Source: an alpha proteobacterium SCGC AAA280-P20 (lineage in GTDB: Bacteria; Pseudomonadota; Alphaproteobacteria; Pelagibacterales; Pelagibacteraceae). Taken from it: a stretch of 35,627 nucleotides of DNA. How positions within the stretch are numbered: the first letter of the stretch is position 1; every line of letters begins with the position of its first letter. The position numbers and the translations under genes are program-made. Positions 14,689-27,223 of the stretch are shown in pieces. The notes under the pieces are model-generated. The model saw only the letters and a list, made by a program, of their open reading frames with translations, did not search any database and was not told where the DNA came from. The stretch is taken from positions 1-35,627 of the forward strand of contig AQUE01000008.1 of assembly GCA_000371845.1 (NCBI GenBank), read 5' to 3'.

Positions 14689-15640
14689 ATGGAACTAACT
14701 TCTGAACAAATAAAAGAAATTCAAGAACAACAATCGCAAAAAAATACCACAAAAAGAGTAACCTCTCCTGAACTTGAAAAGGTTCTTTATGAAGCAATTC
14801 CAGTTCTAGACCATGGGTTTGTAAGAGTCATAGATTATATGGGGGACGATAGTTCAATTGTTCAGTCTGCCAGAGTTTCTTATGGAAAAGGAACAAAAAA
14901 AGTTTCAACAGACGAAGGCTTGATAAGATATTTAATGAGGCATTGGCATAGCACTCCATTTGAAATGTGTGAGATCAAATATCACGTAAAACTTCCAATT
15001 TTTATAGCAAGACAATGGATTAGACACAGAACAGCCAATGTAAACGAGTACTCAGCAAGATACTCTATATTAGATAAAGAGTTTTATATTCCAGCAAAAG
15101 AGCAATTATCGGCACAAGCAACTAACAATCGTCAAGGTCGAGGTGAATTGATTACAGGCCAGCAAGCCGATGAAGTTCTTAAAATTTTAAAAGATGATGC
15201 TGCAAGAACTTATGACAATTATGAAAAAATGTTGAATGAAAGATTTGATGGAACAATTATTGATGAAAAAAAAAACTGGTCTAGCAAGAGAGCTTGCAAG
15301 AATGAATTTAACATTAAATTCATATACCCAGTGGTACTGGAAAACTGATCTTTTAAATCTCATGAATTTTTTATTTTTAAGAGGAGATAGTCATGCACAG
15401 TATGAAATTAGAGTTTATGCTGAGAAAATGTTAGATACAGTTAAAAAATGGGTGCCAATCACTCACGCAGCATTTTTAGATTATAGAGTTGGAGCTGCTC
15501 ATTTATCATCAAAAGGATTAAAAATTGTAAAATTGATGATCAATGGAAATAAAATTGGTTATGAAGATTCTGGACTTAGTAAAAGAGAGTGGAATGAATT
15601 AATGGAAGTAATAGATAAAAAAAATCTTATAGTTAATTAA
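14689..15640 (+). pseudogene. thyX: Flavin-dependent thymidylate synthase, frameshifted at A10
   Basis: Two overlapping frames (14689-15348 and 15236-15640) together encode about 316 residues of ThyX. The ThyX motif RHRTANVNEYSARYS is in the first part; the second has TGLARELAR, a YTQWYW segment and [15 protein letters not shown]. The break lies at a run of ten A residues (15266-15275); nine would restore a continuous frame. The rest is well conserved, so this is either a base-calling error, a very recent mutation, or a site corrected by polymerase slippage. ThyX makes dTMP from dUMP with FAD and methylenetetrahydrofolate and is essential if ThyA is absent. The N-terminus has about 40 residues before the conserved DHGFVRV segment. 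Confidence 0.9.
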
Positions 15641-16463
15641 TTATTTTTGTAATTTTATTTGCAATTTCTAGGAACAGTTTTGAAACCTTGTGATCTTTAA
15701 ATTGATCTACAAAGGGCGATCCTTCATCTGAGTTTTTTCTAAGATTAATATTAATTGGTATTTGTCCTAAAAGTTCAATATTAAATTTATCTGCTATATT
15801 TTTTCCGCCATCTTTCCCAAATATAAAGTGTTCAATACCATCATCTGATGTAAAGCTTGTCATGTTTTCAATAATACCTATTATTTTAACATTCGTTCTT
15901 TTAAACATTTCAATTCCTCTTTTTACATCAATAATTGCAATATCTTGAGGAGTTGTAATGATAACCGCTCCATCGATATCTATCTCTTGAGAAAAAGTTA
16001 AAAGAGCATCTCCAGTTCCAGGAGGCATATCAATAATTAAAAAATCAATATTATTCCATAAAACTTTATTAGCAAAAGTTTTTATAGTGCTGGCAACCAT
16101 TGGGCCCCTCCAGATCATGGGAGTTTCTTCAGACACCATAAAACCAATCGACATACATTGAAGATCAAATTTTTTAATTGGAATTAAATTTACACCATCC
16201 TCGCTTTTTGGTTTTTCTAAAATCCCTATCATTTTTGGAATAGAAGGACCGTAAATATCAGCATCTAAAATACCAACGTTATATTTTAAATTCTTAAGAG
16301 CGATTGCAAGGTTAACCGCAATTGTTGACTTTCCAACACCACCTTTGCCACTTGAAACAGCAATAACTTTTTTTACTCCATTTATTTTATTTTTTTTAAA
16401 TTGTGTTTTAGGAGAAATTTGATCCATAAAATTCTTACTAAGATTTGCTTCTTTTTCAGTCAT
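15633..16463 (-). CDS. mrp: Mrp/NBP35-family Fe-S carrier ATPase, short form
   Basis: A 276-residue P-loop ATPase with the deviant Walker [12 protein letters not shown] at about residues 37-47, a [14 protein letters not shown] segment and [12 protein letters not shown]. Mrp/ApbC proteins carry iron-sulfur clusters to target enzymes. Two features differ from classic ApbC: there is no N-terminal MIP18-like domain, and the segment after ENM ([18 protein letters not shown]) lacks the CxxC pair that binds the cluster. The single cysteine (DLQCMS) is elsewhere. Function in Fe-S transfer is therefore uncertain. The gene converges on thyX with an eight-base overlap and diverges from hflK. Confidence 0.88.
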   Translation of the reverse strand: MTEKEANLSKNFMDQISPKTQFKKNKINGVKKVIAVSSGKGGVGKSTIAVNLAIALKNLKYNVGILDADIYGPSIPKMIGILEKPKSEDGVNLIPIKKFDLQCMSIGFMVSEETPMIWRGPMVASTIKTFANKVLWNNIDFLIIDMPPGTGDALLTFSQEIDIDGAVIITTPQDIAIIDVKRGIEMFKRTNVKIIGIIENMTSFTSDDGIEHFIFGKDGGKNIADKFNIELLGQIPININLRKNSDEGSPFVDQFKDHKVSKLFLEIANKITKIIN

Positions 16464-16534
16464 TTTGGCGCATTGTAATTTTCTTTTAAATAACCATTTA
16501 TACCTATATTAAGTAAGACTATTTTTAAAATAAT

Positions 16535-17674
16535 ATGTCATTAATTGAGACTAATAATACTAAAGATATCTTAAAAAAAGAATCTCCCTGGGGCGCACCT
16601 AATAAGAATAATAAGCAGCCTAGCTCTAATAATCCTGATGACATGGAAGATTTAGCAAAAAAATTTCAAGATGGCTTAAAAAATATCTTTGGAGGTTCAT
16701 CAAAAACTCCAGATGCAAAAAAACCAATTACACTTTTTATAATCGGAGCAATTGCTGTTTGGGCTTTAAGTGGATTTTATCGAGTTGATGCAGATGAACA
16801 AGGAGTAGTTCTGAGATTTGGAAAGTACACCAATATGACTCAACCAGGATTAAATTATCATCTTCCTTATCCTATTGAATCTGTAATGACTCCAAAAGTT
16901 ACGAGAGTAAATAGAGTTGATATTGGGTTTAGATCTTCAAGTGATAGCTCAAGATCAGGGGCTATAAGTGAAATTAAAGAAGAAAGTGCAATGTTAACAG
17001 GAGATGAAAACATTGTTGATATTAACTATTCAGTTTTTTGGACAATTAAAGATGCAAGCAAATATCTCTTTAATATTCAAGACCCGCTAGGAACAATTAA
17101 AGCTGTAGCAGAAACTGCTATGCGAGAAATTATTGCACGAAAAAAAATTCAATCAATTTTAACTCAAGGTAGAACTGATATTGAAAATGAAGCGCATAAA
17201 ATAATGCAGCAAATATTAGATCAGTATAATTCTGGAATTGAGATCACTCAAGTTCAGGCGCAAAAATCAGATCCTCCTGCACAGGTTATTGATTCATTCA
17301 GAGATGTTCAGGCCGCAAAAGCAGATAAAGAACGTCAACAAAATGAAGCGCAAGCTTATGCAAATGACGTAATCCCAAGAGCTAGAGGAGAAGCTGCTAA
17401 AATTGTTCAAGAAGCAGAAGGTTATAAAAAAGAAGTTGTCGCTCAAGCAGAAGGAGAAGCTAGTAGATTTATAGCTATATATAATGAGTATGCAAAAGCA
17501 AAAACTGTGACCCAAGAAAGAATGTATCTTGAGACTATGGAAAAAGTTTTATCGGGGGTTAATAAAATTATTATAGATAAACAGTCAGGATCAGGAGTTG
17601 TTCCGTATTTACCGCTTCCTGAATTAAAGAAGAATTTGACAATAGAACAAAGAAAGCCCGAGGTTAAAAATTAA
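16535..17674 (+). CDS. hflK: HflK, FtsH-regulating SPFH protein
   Basis: A 379-residue protein with a soluble N-terminus containing the ESPWGAP motif typical of HflK, one membrane helix at about residues 65-82, and an SPFH/band-7 domain starting at FYRVDADEQGVVLRFGK. A long Ala/Glu/Lys-rich helical region follows (about residues 245-335). HflK and HflC form a large inner-membrane cage around the FtsH protease. The stop codon overlaps the start of hflC by one base, consistent with equal production. Confidence 0.95.
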   Translation: MSLIETNNTKDILKKESPWGAPNKNNKQPSSNNPDDMEDLAKKFQDGLKNIFGGSSKTPDAKKPITLFIIGAIAVWALSGFYRVDADEQGVVLRFGKYTNMTQPGLNYHLPYPIESVMTPKVTRVNRVDIGFRSSSDSSRSGAISEIKEESAMLTGDENIVDINYSVFWTIKDASKYLFNIQDPLGTIKAVAETAMREIIARKKIQSILTQGRTDIENEAHKIMQQILDQYNSGIEITQVQAQKSDPPAQVIDSFRDVQAAKADKERQQNEAQAYANDVIPRARGEAAKIVQEAEGYKKEVVAQAEGEASRFIAIYNEYAKAKTVTQERMYLETMEKVLSGVNKIIIDKQSGSGVVPYLPLPELKKNLTIEQRKPEVKN

Positions 17675-18561
17675 TGCAAGATAGAATTTTGAAAGTTTTA
17701 ATATTTATAGTGTTTGCAGCTGGCTTTTTAGTTTATTCGACTTTCTTTATTGTTAAAGAAACTCAACAAGCAATAGTGCTTCAATTAGGGGAACCAAAAA
17801 AAGTTTATAAAGACGCAGGCTTGTATTGGAAGATACCATTATTACAAAATGTTCAGTTAATTGATAAAAGAGTTTTAGATATTGATGCTCCAGCAGAAGA
17901 AGTTATTGCATTAGATCAAAAAAGAATAATTGTTGACGCTTATGCAAAATTTATAATTGTTGATCCTTTAAAATTTTACATATCAGTTGGAAATGAAAGA
18001 GTTGCACAATCAAGATTGTCATCAATCATTAATGCTAAGATTAGGGGTGTATTAGGTAAGGAAAATCTAGTTAATTTGATATCTACGGATAGAACAAAGT
18101 TAATGAATAAAATTACAAAAGATGTGGCCGAAGAAGCTAAAGATTTTGGAATTAACGTTATTGATGTTCGCATAAGAAGAGCAGATCTTCCAAGTGCAAA
18201 TAGCGAGGCAATTTTTAAACGAATGCAAACAGAGAGAACTCGTGAAGCCAAAGAATTTAGAGCAGAAGGTTTTGAACTTGGACAAACAATTAAATCTAAA
18301 GCTGACAAGGAAGTTTCCATTATATTAGCTGAGGCTAGAAAAACTGCTCAGATTTTAAGAGGAGAAGGAGATGGCCTAAGAAATAAAATATTTGCAGAAG
18401 CTTTTGGAAGAGATCCAGAATTTTTTAGTTTTTATAGAGCTATGCAGTCGTATGAAAAATCTTTGATTAGTGGCAGCGAGACCTCATTAGTATTATCACC
18501 TGACAGTGAGTTTTTTAGATATTTTGGTGAATCAGGATTGAATAAAGTTTTAAAAAGATAA
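17674..18561 (+). CDS. hflC: HflC, FtsH-regulating SPFH protein
   Basis: A 295-residue SPFH protein. A membrane helix at about residues 6-24 is followed by STFFIVKETQQAIVLQLGEP and the conserved GLYWKIPL segment. The end of the helical region contains DVRIRRADLP and RTREAKEFRAEG, both HflC signatures, then an SYEKSL...LVLSPDSEFFRYF tail. Partner of HflK in the FtsH-bound complex. One-base overlaps on both sides place it in the middle of a coupled hflK-hflC-DUF2065-degP operon. Confidence 0.95.
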   Translation: MQDRILKVLIFIVFAAGFLVYSTFFIVKETQQAIVLQLGEPKKVYKDAGLYWKIPLLQNVQLIDKRVLDIDAPAEEVIALDQKRIIVDAYAKFIIVDPLKFYISVGNERVAQSRLSSIINAKIRGVLGKENLVNLISTDRTKLMNKITKDVAEEAKDFGINVIDVRIRRADLPSANSEAIFKRMQTERTREAKEFRAEGFELGQTIKSKADKEVSIILAEARKTAQILRGEGDGLRNKIFAEAFGRDPEFFSFYRAMQSYEKSLISGSETSLVLSPDSEFFRYFGESGLNKVLKR

Positions 18562-18752
18562 TGGATGAGATTTTTACAGCAATTGGATTATTGCTGTTTA
18601 TAGAGGGTCTTCTTTATACAATGTTTCCTGGAAGTATGAAAAAAATGTTAAATTCTATGAAAAATTTATCAGAGCAAAAATTAAGGTTTGGAGGATTTAT
18701 TTTTGCTATTATAGGTTTTATAATAATAGCTTATATAAAAAAATTTCAATGA
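18561..18752 (+). CDS. DUF2065 small membrane protein
   Basis: A 63-residue protein with two hydrophobic helices (about residues 5-22 and 42-60) joined by a basic stretch containing FPGSMKKML. This matches the DUF2065 (YjeT-like) family, which is commonly found just after hflKC in proteobacteria. Its function is unknown; the position suggests an accessory of the HflKC-FtsH complex or membrane quality control. It overlaps hflC by one base and degP by four (ATGA). Confidence 0.85.
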   Translation: MDEIFTAIGLLLFIEGLLYTMFPGSMKKMLNSMKNLSEQKLRFGGFIFAIIGFIIIAYIKKFQ

Positions 18753-20176
18753 AGAATTTTAAAAAATTTTTACTAATTATATTTTGTAATATTTTATTAA
18801 TTTCAAATTTAAATTCAAAAGAAGTTCCTGATTCATTCGCAGATCTTGTTGAAAAATTAATACCATCCGTTGTAAATATTTCTGCAACACGTGTTATAGA
18901 AACACGATCTCAAAATCCATTTCCATTTCAGTTTCCCCCAGGACATCCATTTGAAGATTTATTTAAAGACTTTGATAGAGGCGGAAGTCCACAAAAAAGA
19001 AAAACTCAATCTCTTGGATCTGGATTTATAATTGATAAAGAAGGAATTATAATTACTAATAATCACGTTGTTCAAAGCGCAGAAGGTATTTTTGTAAAAT
19101 TAACTAATGGCAAAGAATATGAAGCAAAAGTTTTAGGAACTGACCCGACGAGCGACATTGCAGTTATTAAAATTAATACTAAAGATAATTTAAAAGCAGT
19201 TACATTTGCAGATTCAGACAAAGCTAGGGTAGGTGATTGGGTTATTGCAATTGGAAATCCTTTTGGATTAGGCGGAACTGTTACAGCTGGAATTATATCC
19301 GCAAGAAATAGAGATATTAGTCTTGGAAAATATGACGACTTTATCCAGACAGATGCACCAATAAACCAAGGAAATTCTGGAGGACCATTATTTAATATTA
19401 AAGGGGAAGTAGTTGGAATTAACAGCGCAATACTTTCTAATTCAGGTGGATCCGTTGGTATTGGTTTTGCTATCCCAGCAAATTTTGCAAAGAATGTTGT
19501 TAAACAAATTACAGAATTTGGAGAAATAAAGAGAGGATATATTGGCGTTAGAATTCAAGAAGTCACAAAAGAAATTGCAGATAGTTTAGGACTTAAGAGT
19601 CAAGAAGGGGCTTTAGTATCAAGCGCCTCAGCAGGCGGACCAGCAGATAAAGCGGGAATAGAGGCTGGTGACATCATATTAGAATTTAATAATAAAAAAG
19701 TTGATAATATGCGTAAGCTTCCAAAGATTGTAGCTGACACTCCTATAGGCCAAAGTGTTGAGGTTAAAGTTTGGAGAAATAAAAAAATATTAACAAAAAA
19801 TATTATCGTAACAAGACTTGAAGAAACAAGTGAATATAAAAATGAAAATAACAAGCAAGCAGTTTCTGCAGTTGTTACAATTAAAGAACTTGGTATTAAA
19901 ATTAGAAATATAAATAATCAAGATGTTGAAAAAAGACCAAATTTAAAAGATAAAAAAGGAGTTTATATTCTAGAGATTAGTGGAGATAGCCCTTTAGCTT
20001 TATTACCAGTACAGCAAGGAGAGATTATAATAGCGGTTGCTAATGTCCCTGTAAGTAATGTTAAAAATTTTGAAGATCAATTTAAAAAGGAACTTAAAAA
20101 GAATACAAACTCAGTTCTATTAACGATCTTAGACAACAATAATCAAAGTAAATTTATTGGTGCAAAAATTAAATAA
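18749..20176 (+). CDS. degP: Periplasmic serine protease DegP/HtrA
   Basis: A 475-residue HtrA protease. A basic-hydrophobic leader (about residues 1-23) directs export. The catalytic triad is visible as H106 in NNHVV, D136 in SDIAVIK and S210 in GNSGGP. Two PDZ domains follow, roughly residues 260-350 and 375-470, the first starting near GYIGVRIQEV. It degrades or refolds damaged envelope proteins. The last gene of the hflK-hflC-DUF2065 operon, so this operon combines inner-membrane and periplasmic protein quality control. Normal family length. Confidence 0.95.
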   Translation: MKNFKKFLLIIFCNILLISNLNSKEVPDSFADLVEKLIPSVVNISATRVIETRSQNPFPFQFPPGHPFEDLFKDFDRGGSPQKRKTQSLGSGFIIDKEGIIITNNHVVQSAEGIFVKLTNGKEYEAKVLGTDPTSDIAVIKINTKDNLKAVTFADSDKARVGDWVIAIGNPFGLGGTVTAGIISARNRDISLGKYDDFIQTDAPINQGNSGGPLFNIKGEVVGINSAILSNSGGSVGIGFAIPANFAKNVVKQITEFGEIKRGYIGVRIQEVTKEIADSLGLKSQEGALVSSASAGGPADKAGIEAGDIILEFNNKKVDNMRKLPKIVADTPIGQSVEVKVWRNKKILTKNIIVTRLEETSEYKNENNKQAVSAVVTIKELGIKIRNINNQDVEKRPNLKDKKGVYILEISGDSPLALLPVQQGEIIIAVANVPVSNVKNFEDQFKKELKKNTNSVLLTILDNNNQSKFIGAKIK

Positions 20177-20187
20177 GATTTTTACCA

Positions 20188-21102
20188 ATGCAAAAAGTCA
20201 TTCTTATCGCAGGACCAACCGGTTCTGGTAAATCTGAAATTGCCCTAAGACTTGCTAAAAAAATTAATGGTGAAATTATTAATACAGATAGCATGCAGGT
20301 TTATAAAGAAATTAAAATTTTATCAGCTAGACCAGAAAATTATTTCAATATTAATCATCATCTTTATGGAAATATATCTGTAAAAAATAATTTTTCTGCT
20401 GGAGAATGGTTAAAAAAAGTTAAATTAAGTTTAAAAAAAATCATTAATAAAAAAAAACATCCAGTTTTTGTTGGTGGAACAGGATTGTATTTTAAATTGT
20501 TAACTGAGGGTATTTCTAATATTCCAAAAATTCCAGATTCAATAAGAACAAAAGCAAGAAAGTTGAACGCAAAGTTAGGCAATGATAAATTTTATAATTT
20601 GCTTATAAAATTAGATCCATTAGTTGAGAATAATATAAAAAAAAATGACACGCATAGACTTATAAGAGCCTATGAAGTTATGATATTTACAAAAAAATCT
20701 TTAGTAGACTGGCAGAAAAAAAACAAAAGTCATTTTAGGAATTATCAATTTATAAAAATATATATTAATCCTGAAAATAATTTTTTACAAAAATTATTAA
20801 GAATTCGTTTAAAAAAAATGTTTGAACTTGGAGCAGTTAATGAGGTTAAAAAACTCTCAAAATTAAAAATTAATCCAAGCTTACCTGCTAATAAAATTTT
20901 AGGAATTGATGAAATTAAAAAATATTTAGATAAAAAAATTTCATTAGAACAGGCTTTTCAAGAGACTTTTATAAGAACAAGAAGGTATGTTAAAAGACAA
21001 AGGACCTGGTTCAGAGGACACATGAAAGATTGGACAAGTATTTTTGACCCGAATTTTGATATTTTAACTAAAAAAATTATAAATTTAGTGACTTCATCTT
21101 GA
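20188..21102 (+). CDS. miaA: tRNA dimethylallyltransferase
   Basis: A 304-residue isopentenyl-tRNA transferase. The P-loop GPTGSGKSE is at residues 8-16, followed by the substrate motif NTDSMQVYKEI and, near residue 95, VGGTGLYFKLL. Later RTRRYVKRQRTWFRG matches the tRNA-binding end of MiaA. It adds a dimethylallyl group to A37 of tRNAs that read UNN codons. It begins 11 bases after degP and may share its transcript. Confidence 0.95.
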   Translation: MQKVILIAGPTGSGKSEIALRLAKKINGEIINTDSMQVYKEIKILSARPENYFNINHHLYGNISVKNNFSAGEWLKKVKLSLKKIINKKKHPVFVGGTGLYFKLLTEGISNIPKIPDSIRTKARKLNAKLGNDKFYNLLIKLDPLVENNIKKNDTHRLIRAYEVMIFTKKSLVDWQKKNKSHFRNYQFIKIYINPENNFLQKLLRIRLKKMFELGAVNEVKKLSKLKINPSLPANKILGIDEIKKYLDKKISLEQAFQETFIRTRRYVKRQRTWFRGHMKDWTSIFDPNFDILTKKIINLVTSS

Positions 21103-21146
21103 CCGTTAAATTAACTAGTTTAGATTGATTTTTTTGGGGAATTTAT

Positions 21147-22906
21147 ATGTCACAAATAACTGGAGCAGAAATCGTATTCAAAGCTTTTGCCGATCATGGC
21201 GTTGAGTACATTTTTGGCTATCCAGGTGGCGCGATCCTTCCTTTGTATGACGAATTAAGAAACCATAAAAAAATTAAACATATTCTTGTTAGGCATGAAC
21301 AAGGAGCAGGACATGCAGCAGAAGGTTATGCAAGATCATCAGGAAAACCAGGAGTTGTTTTAGTAACCTCAGGTCCTGGAGCAACGAATATGGTCACAGC
21401 ATTAACGGATGCCTATATGGACTCAATTCCTTTAGTTTGTGTCACAGGTCAAGTGCCAACTCATTTAATAGGAACAGATGCTTTTCAAGAATGTGATACG
21501 ACAGGTATTACAAGACCATGCACAAAACATAATTGGTTAGTAAAAAATATTAAAGATCTTCCAATTATTATGCATAAAGCATTTCACATCGCAACTAGTG
21601 GGCGTCCAGGACCAGTTTTAGTTGACATTCCAAAAGATATTCAATTTCAGAAAACAGAATATGTAAAAAAGGAAGATGTAATACAAAAAATTAATAAACT
21701 TGTAACAGAAGTTGAATCTTCGGAATTAGATAAGATTGTTGATTTAATTTATAAATCAAAAAAACCAATCATTTATTCTGGCGGAGGAGTTGTAAATTCT
21801 GGAGACAAAGCTTCAGCACTTCTTCAAGATCTAGTTCGTATGACTGGCTTTCCAATCACCTCAACATTACAAGGTTTAGGAGCTTTTCCAGGAGACGATC
21901 AACAATTTCTAGGGATGTTAGGAATGCACGGAACATATGAAGCAAACAACGCCATGCATGATTGTGATCTAATGATAAATATTGGAGCTCGTTTTGATGA
22001 TCGTATCACAGGAAAAATAGATAAATTTTCACCAGGATCTAAAAAAATTCATATTGATATCGATCCATCATCTATAAATAAAATTATAAAGGTTGATCAT
22101 GCAATTGTTGGTGATGTTGAAAATGTTTTAAATAAATTAATTTCAGTTTTTAAGAAAAAATATCCAAATTTTAAAAACTCAAATAAAGAAAATATTAGCG
22201 AATGGTGGAAGCAAATTAATAAGTGGAAAGAAAAAAAATGCTTATCATTTGTTCAAGGAAAAAAGACTATTAAGCCACAATACGCAATTGAAAGATTGTA
22301 TGAGCTAACAAAAGACCAAGATACCTTTATTACAACTGAAGTTGGCCAGCATCAAATGTGGGCTGCTCAATATTATAAATTTAAAAAACCAAAAAGATGG
22401 ATGACTTCAGGTGGTCTTGGAACAATGGGTTTTGGTCTTCCGGCGGCTATCGGAGTTCAGCTGGCAAATCCTGGAAAGTTAGTTGTTGATGTTGCAGGCG
22501 AAGCTTCTATCTTGATGAATATTCAAGAATTGTCCACAGCAGTTCAATACAGACTTCCTGTTAAAATATTTATAGTAAATAATCAGTACATGGGAATGGT
22601 TAGGCAGTGGCAAGAATTACTTCATGAAAAAAACTATGCAGAAAGTTATACAGAAGCTTTGCCTGATTTTGTTAAACTGGCAGAAGCTTATGGTGCCGTC
22701 GGAATTAGAGCAACAACACCTGAAGAGTTAGACACGAAAATTAAACAAATGATTAAATCAGATAAACCAGTACTTTTTGATTGTGTTGTAGACAGGGTTG
22801 AAAATTGTTTTCCGATGATACCTTCAGGAAAAGCTCATAATGAAATGATTTTAAGTCCAGCGGATGAAAGAGAAACTAAAATTTCTAAAGCAGGAAAGAC
22901 TTTAGT

Positions 22907-22910
<4 letters not shown>
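21147..22910 (+). CDS. ilvB: Acetolactate synthase large subunit
   Basis: A 587-residue thiamine-diphosphate enzyme catalysing the first common step of valine, leucine and isoleucine synthesis. The N-terminal domain has the catalytic glutamate E51 in RHEQGAGHAAEGYA. The C-terminal domain has TSGGLGTMGFGLPAA and the cofactor motif ending in KIFIVNNQYMGMVRQWQ. In that motif the metal-ligand aspartate of the usual GD(G/A) is a glutamate here (VAGEAS, E452). It overlaps ilvH by four bases. Spacing to miaA is 44 bases, with no attenuator-like leader seen. Confidence 0.95.
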
Positions 22911-24489
<1,579 letters not shown>

Positions 24490-24595
24490 GATTGTTTAAT
24501 AAAATTAAGCTTTCTTAATAGTTTAAAAATCGACCAAATATTGAAAAATATTTATCAGTAGATTTTTAATTTTAGCTAAATTAAGTTTAGAAAAT

Positions 24596-26155
24596 ATGGC
24601 AAAAAGTAATAATCAAATCATCATTTTTGACACTACATTAAGAGATGGAGAGCAATCTCCAGGCGCTTCAATGAGTCTTGAAGAGAAGATTCAAATTGCA
24701 AGAGCATTTGAGGATTTAGGAGTCGATGTTATGGAAGCTGGATTTCCAGCTGCTTCTAATGGTGATTTTGAAGCTGTATCAGAAATTGCAAAGATTTTAA
24801 AAAAAACTATTCCTTGTGGATTAGCTCGAGCAGTGAAAGCAGATATTGAAAGATGTAATGATGCATTAAAGCATGCAAAACGTTTTAGGATTCATACGTT
24901 TCTTTCAACTAGCCCTTTGCATATGAAGCATAAATTAAAAAAAACTCCAAAAGAAGTTTTGGAATTAATTAAAGACAGCGTTACTTTGGCTAGAAGATTT
25001 ACAGATGATGTTGAGTGGTCACCAGAAGATGGCACCAGAACTACACCAGATTTTTTATGTAAAACCGTAGAACTTGCAATCAAATGTGGAGCTAGAACAA
25101 TTAATATTCCAGATACAGTTGGTTATACGATTCCAGATGAATATTATAAAACAATTAAATTATTATTTGATAAAGTTCCAAATATAGACAAAGCAATTGT
25201 TTCAACGCATTGTCATAATGATTTAGGGCTTGCGGTTGCAAATTCTTTAGCTGGAGTAAAAGCTGGAGCACGACAAATTGAATGTACTATTAATGGTATT
25301 GGAGAGAGAGCAGGAAACGCTGCTTTAGAAGAAATTGTAATGGCAATGAAAACACGAAGTGATTTGATGCCCTACAAAACAAATATTAATACTAAAAAAA
25401 TAAGCAGTTGTTCAAAACTAGTCGCAAATGTAACGGGCTTTCCAGTTCAATTTAATAAAGCCATTGTTGGAAAAAATGCTTTTGCGCATGAGTCAGGAAT
25501 TCATCAAGATGGAATGTTAAAAAATAAAAAAACTTATGAAATTATGACGCCAGAAAGCGTTGGAGTTACTAAATCTTCTTTAGTCATGGGAAAACATTCC
25601 GGAAGAAATGCATTCAAAGATAAAGCTGCAGAATTAGGTTACCCAGATTTAACTGATGAATTAATAAATAATACATTTGCAAAATTTAAAGATTTAGCTG
25701 ACAAGAAAAAACACGTTTTTGATGAAGATATTATTGCATTAATTGATGACGATTTAATGAAGCACAATAATGCTATCAGTTTATCTTCATTAGAAGTTAT
25801 TGCTGGAACGAAAGGACCGCAAAAAGCAAAAATTGAACTTATGATTTATGCTGAGATTAAAAAAACAGAGTCCGAAGGAGATGGACCTGTGGACGCAATA
25901 TTTAAAGCAATAAAAAAAATCTACCCTCATAATGTTAATCTTCAGCTTTACCAAGTGCAAGCAGTAACAGAAGGTACTGATGCGCAGGCGACAGTGAGTG
26001 TAAGAATTGAAGAAAAAGGTAAGATTTCCGTAGGTCAGGCTGCTGACACTGATACACTTGTTGCTTCGGCAAAAGCGTATATAAACGCACTAAATAAATT
26101 AATTATTAAGAGAAAAAGAACTGCGCCAAGCTCAGACTTGAGCGCCTCTGCTTAA
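24596..26155 (+). CDS. leuA: 2-isopropylmalate synthase
   Basis: A 519-residue enzyme. The signature TTLRDGEQSPGASM is at residues 13-26 and the metal-binding HCHNDLGLAVANS lies near residue 205. A C-terminal regulatory LeuA domain (about residues 395-505) is the leucine-sensing part in characterised enzymes. It condenses acetyl-CoA with 2-oxoisovalerate, committing carbon to leucine. It follows ilvBHC with the same orientation but a 106-base gap, so a separate promoter is possible. mreB starts 17 bases after its stop. Confidence 0.95.
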   Translation: MAKSNNQIIIFDTTLRDGEQSPGASMSLEEKIQIARAFEDLGVDVMEAGFPAASNGDFEAVSEIAKILKKTIPCGLARAVKADIERCNDALKHAKRFRIHTFLSTSPLHMKHKLKKTPKEVLELIKDSVTLARRFTDDVEWSPEDGTRTTPDFLCKTVELAIKCGARTINIPDTVGYTIPDEYYKTIKLLFDKVPNIDKAIVSTHCHNDLGLAVANSLAGVKAGARQIECTINGIGERAGNAALEEIVMAMKTRSDLMPYKTNINTKKISSCSKLVANVTGFPVQFNKAIVGKNAFAHESGIHQDGMLKNKKTYEIMTPESVGVTKSSLVMGKHSGRNAFKDKAAELGYPDLTDELINNTFAKFKDLADKKKHVFDEDIIALIDDDLMKHNNAISLSSLEVIAGTKGPQKAKIELMIYAEIKKTESEGDGPVDAIFKAIKKIYPHNVNLQLYQVQAVTEGTDAQATVSVRIEEKGKISVGQAADTDTLVASAKAYINALNKLIIKRKRTAPSSDLSASA

Positions 26156-26160
26156 TATAA

Positions 26161-27204
<1,044 letters not shown>

Positions 27205-27223
27205 AAAGTTATATTAATCTAAT

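Noticed and set aside
15236..15640. Second thyX frame as a separate gene
   Set aside because: It continues the ThyX family sequence exactly where the first frame leaves it, so both are one gene with a one-base shift.
24490..24595. Leucine attenuator or riboswitch before leuA
   Set aside because: No leader peptide rich in Leu codons and no convincing paired structure; only AT-rich sequence.
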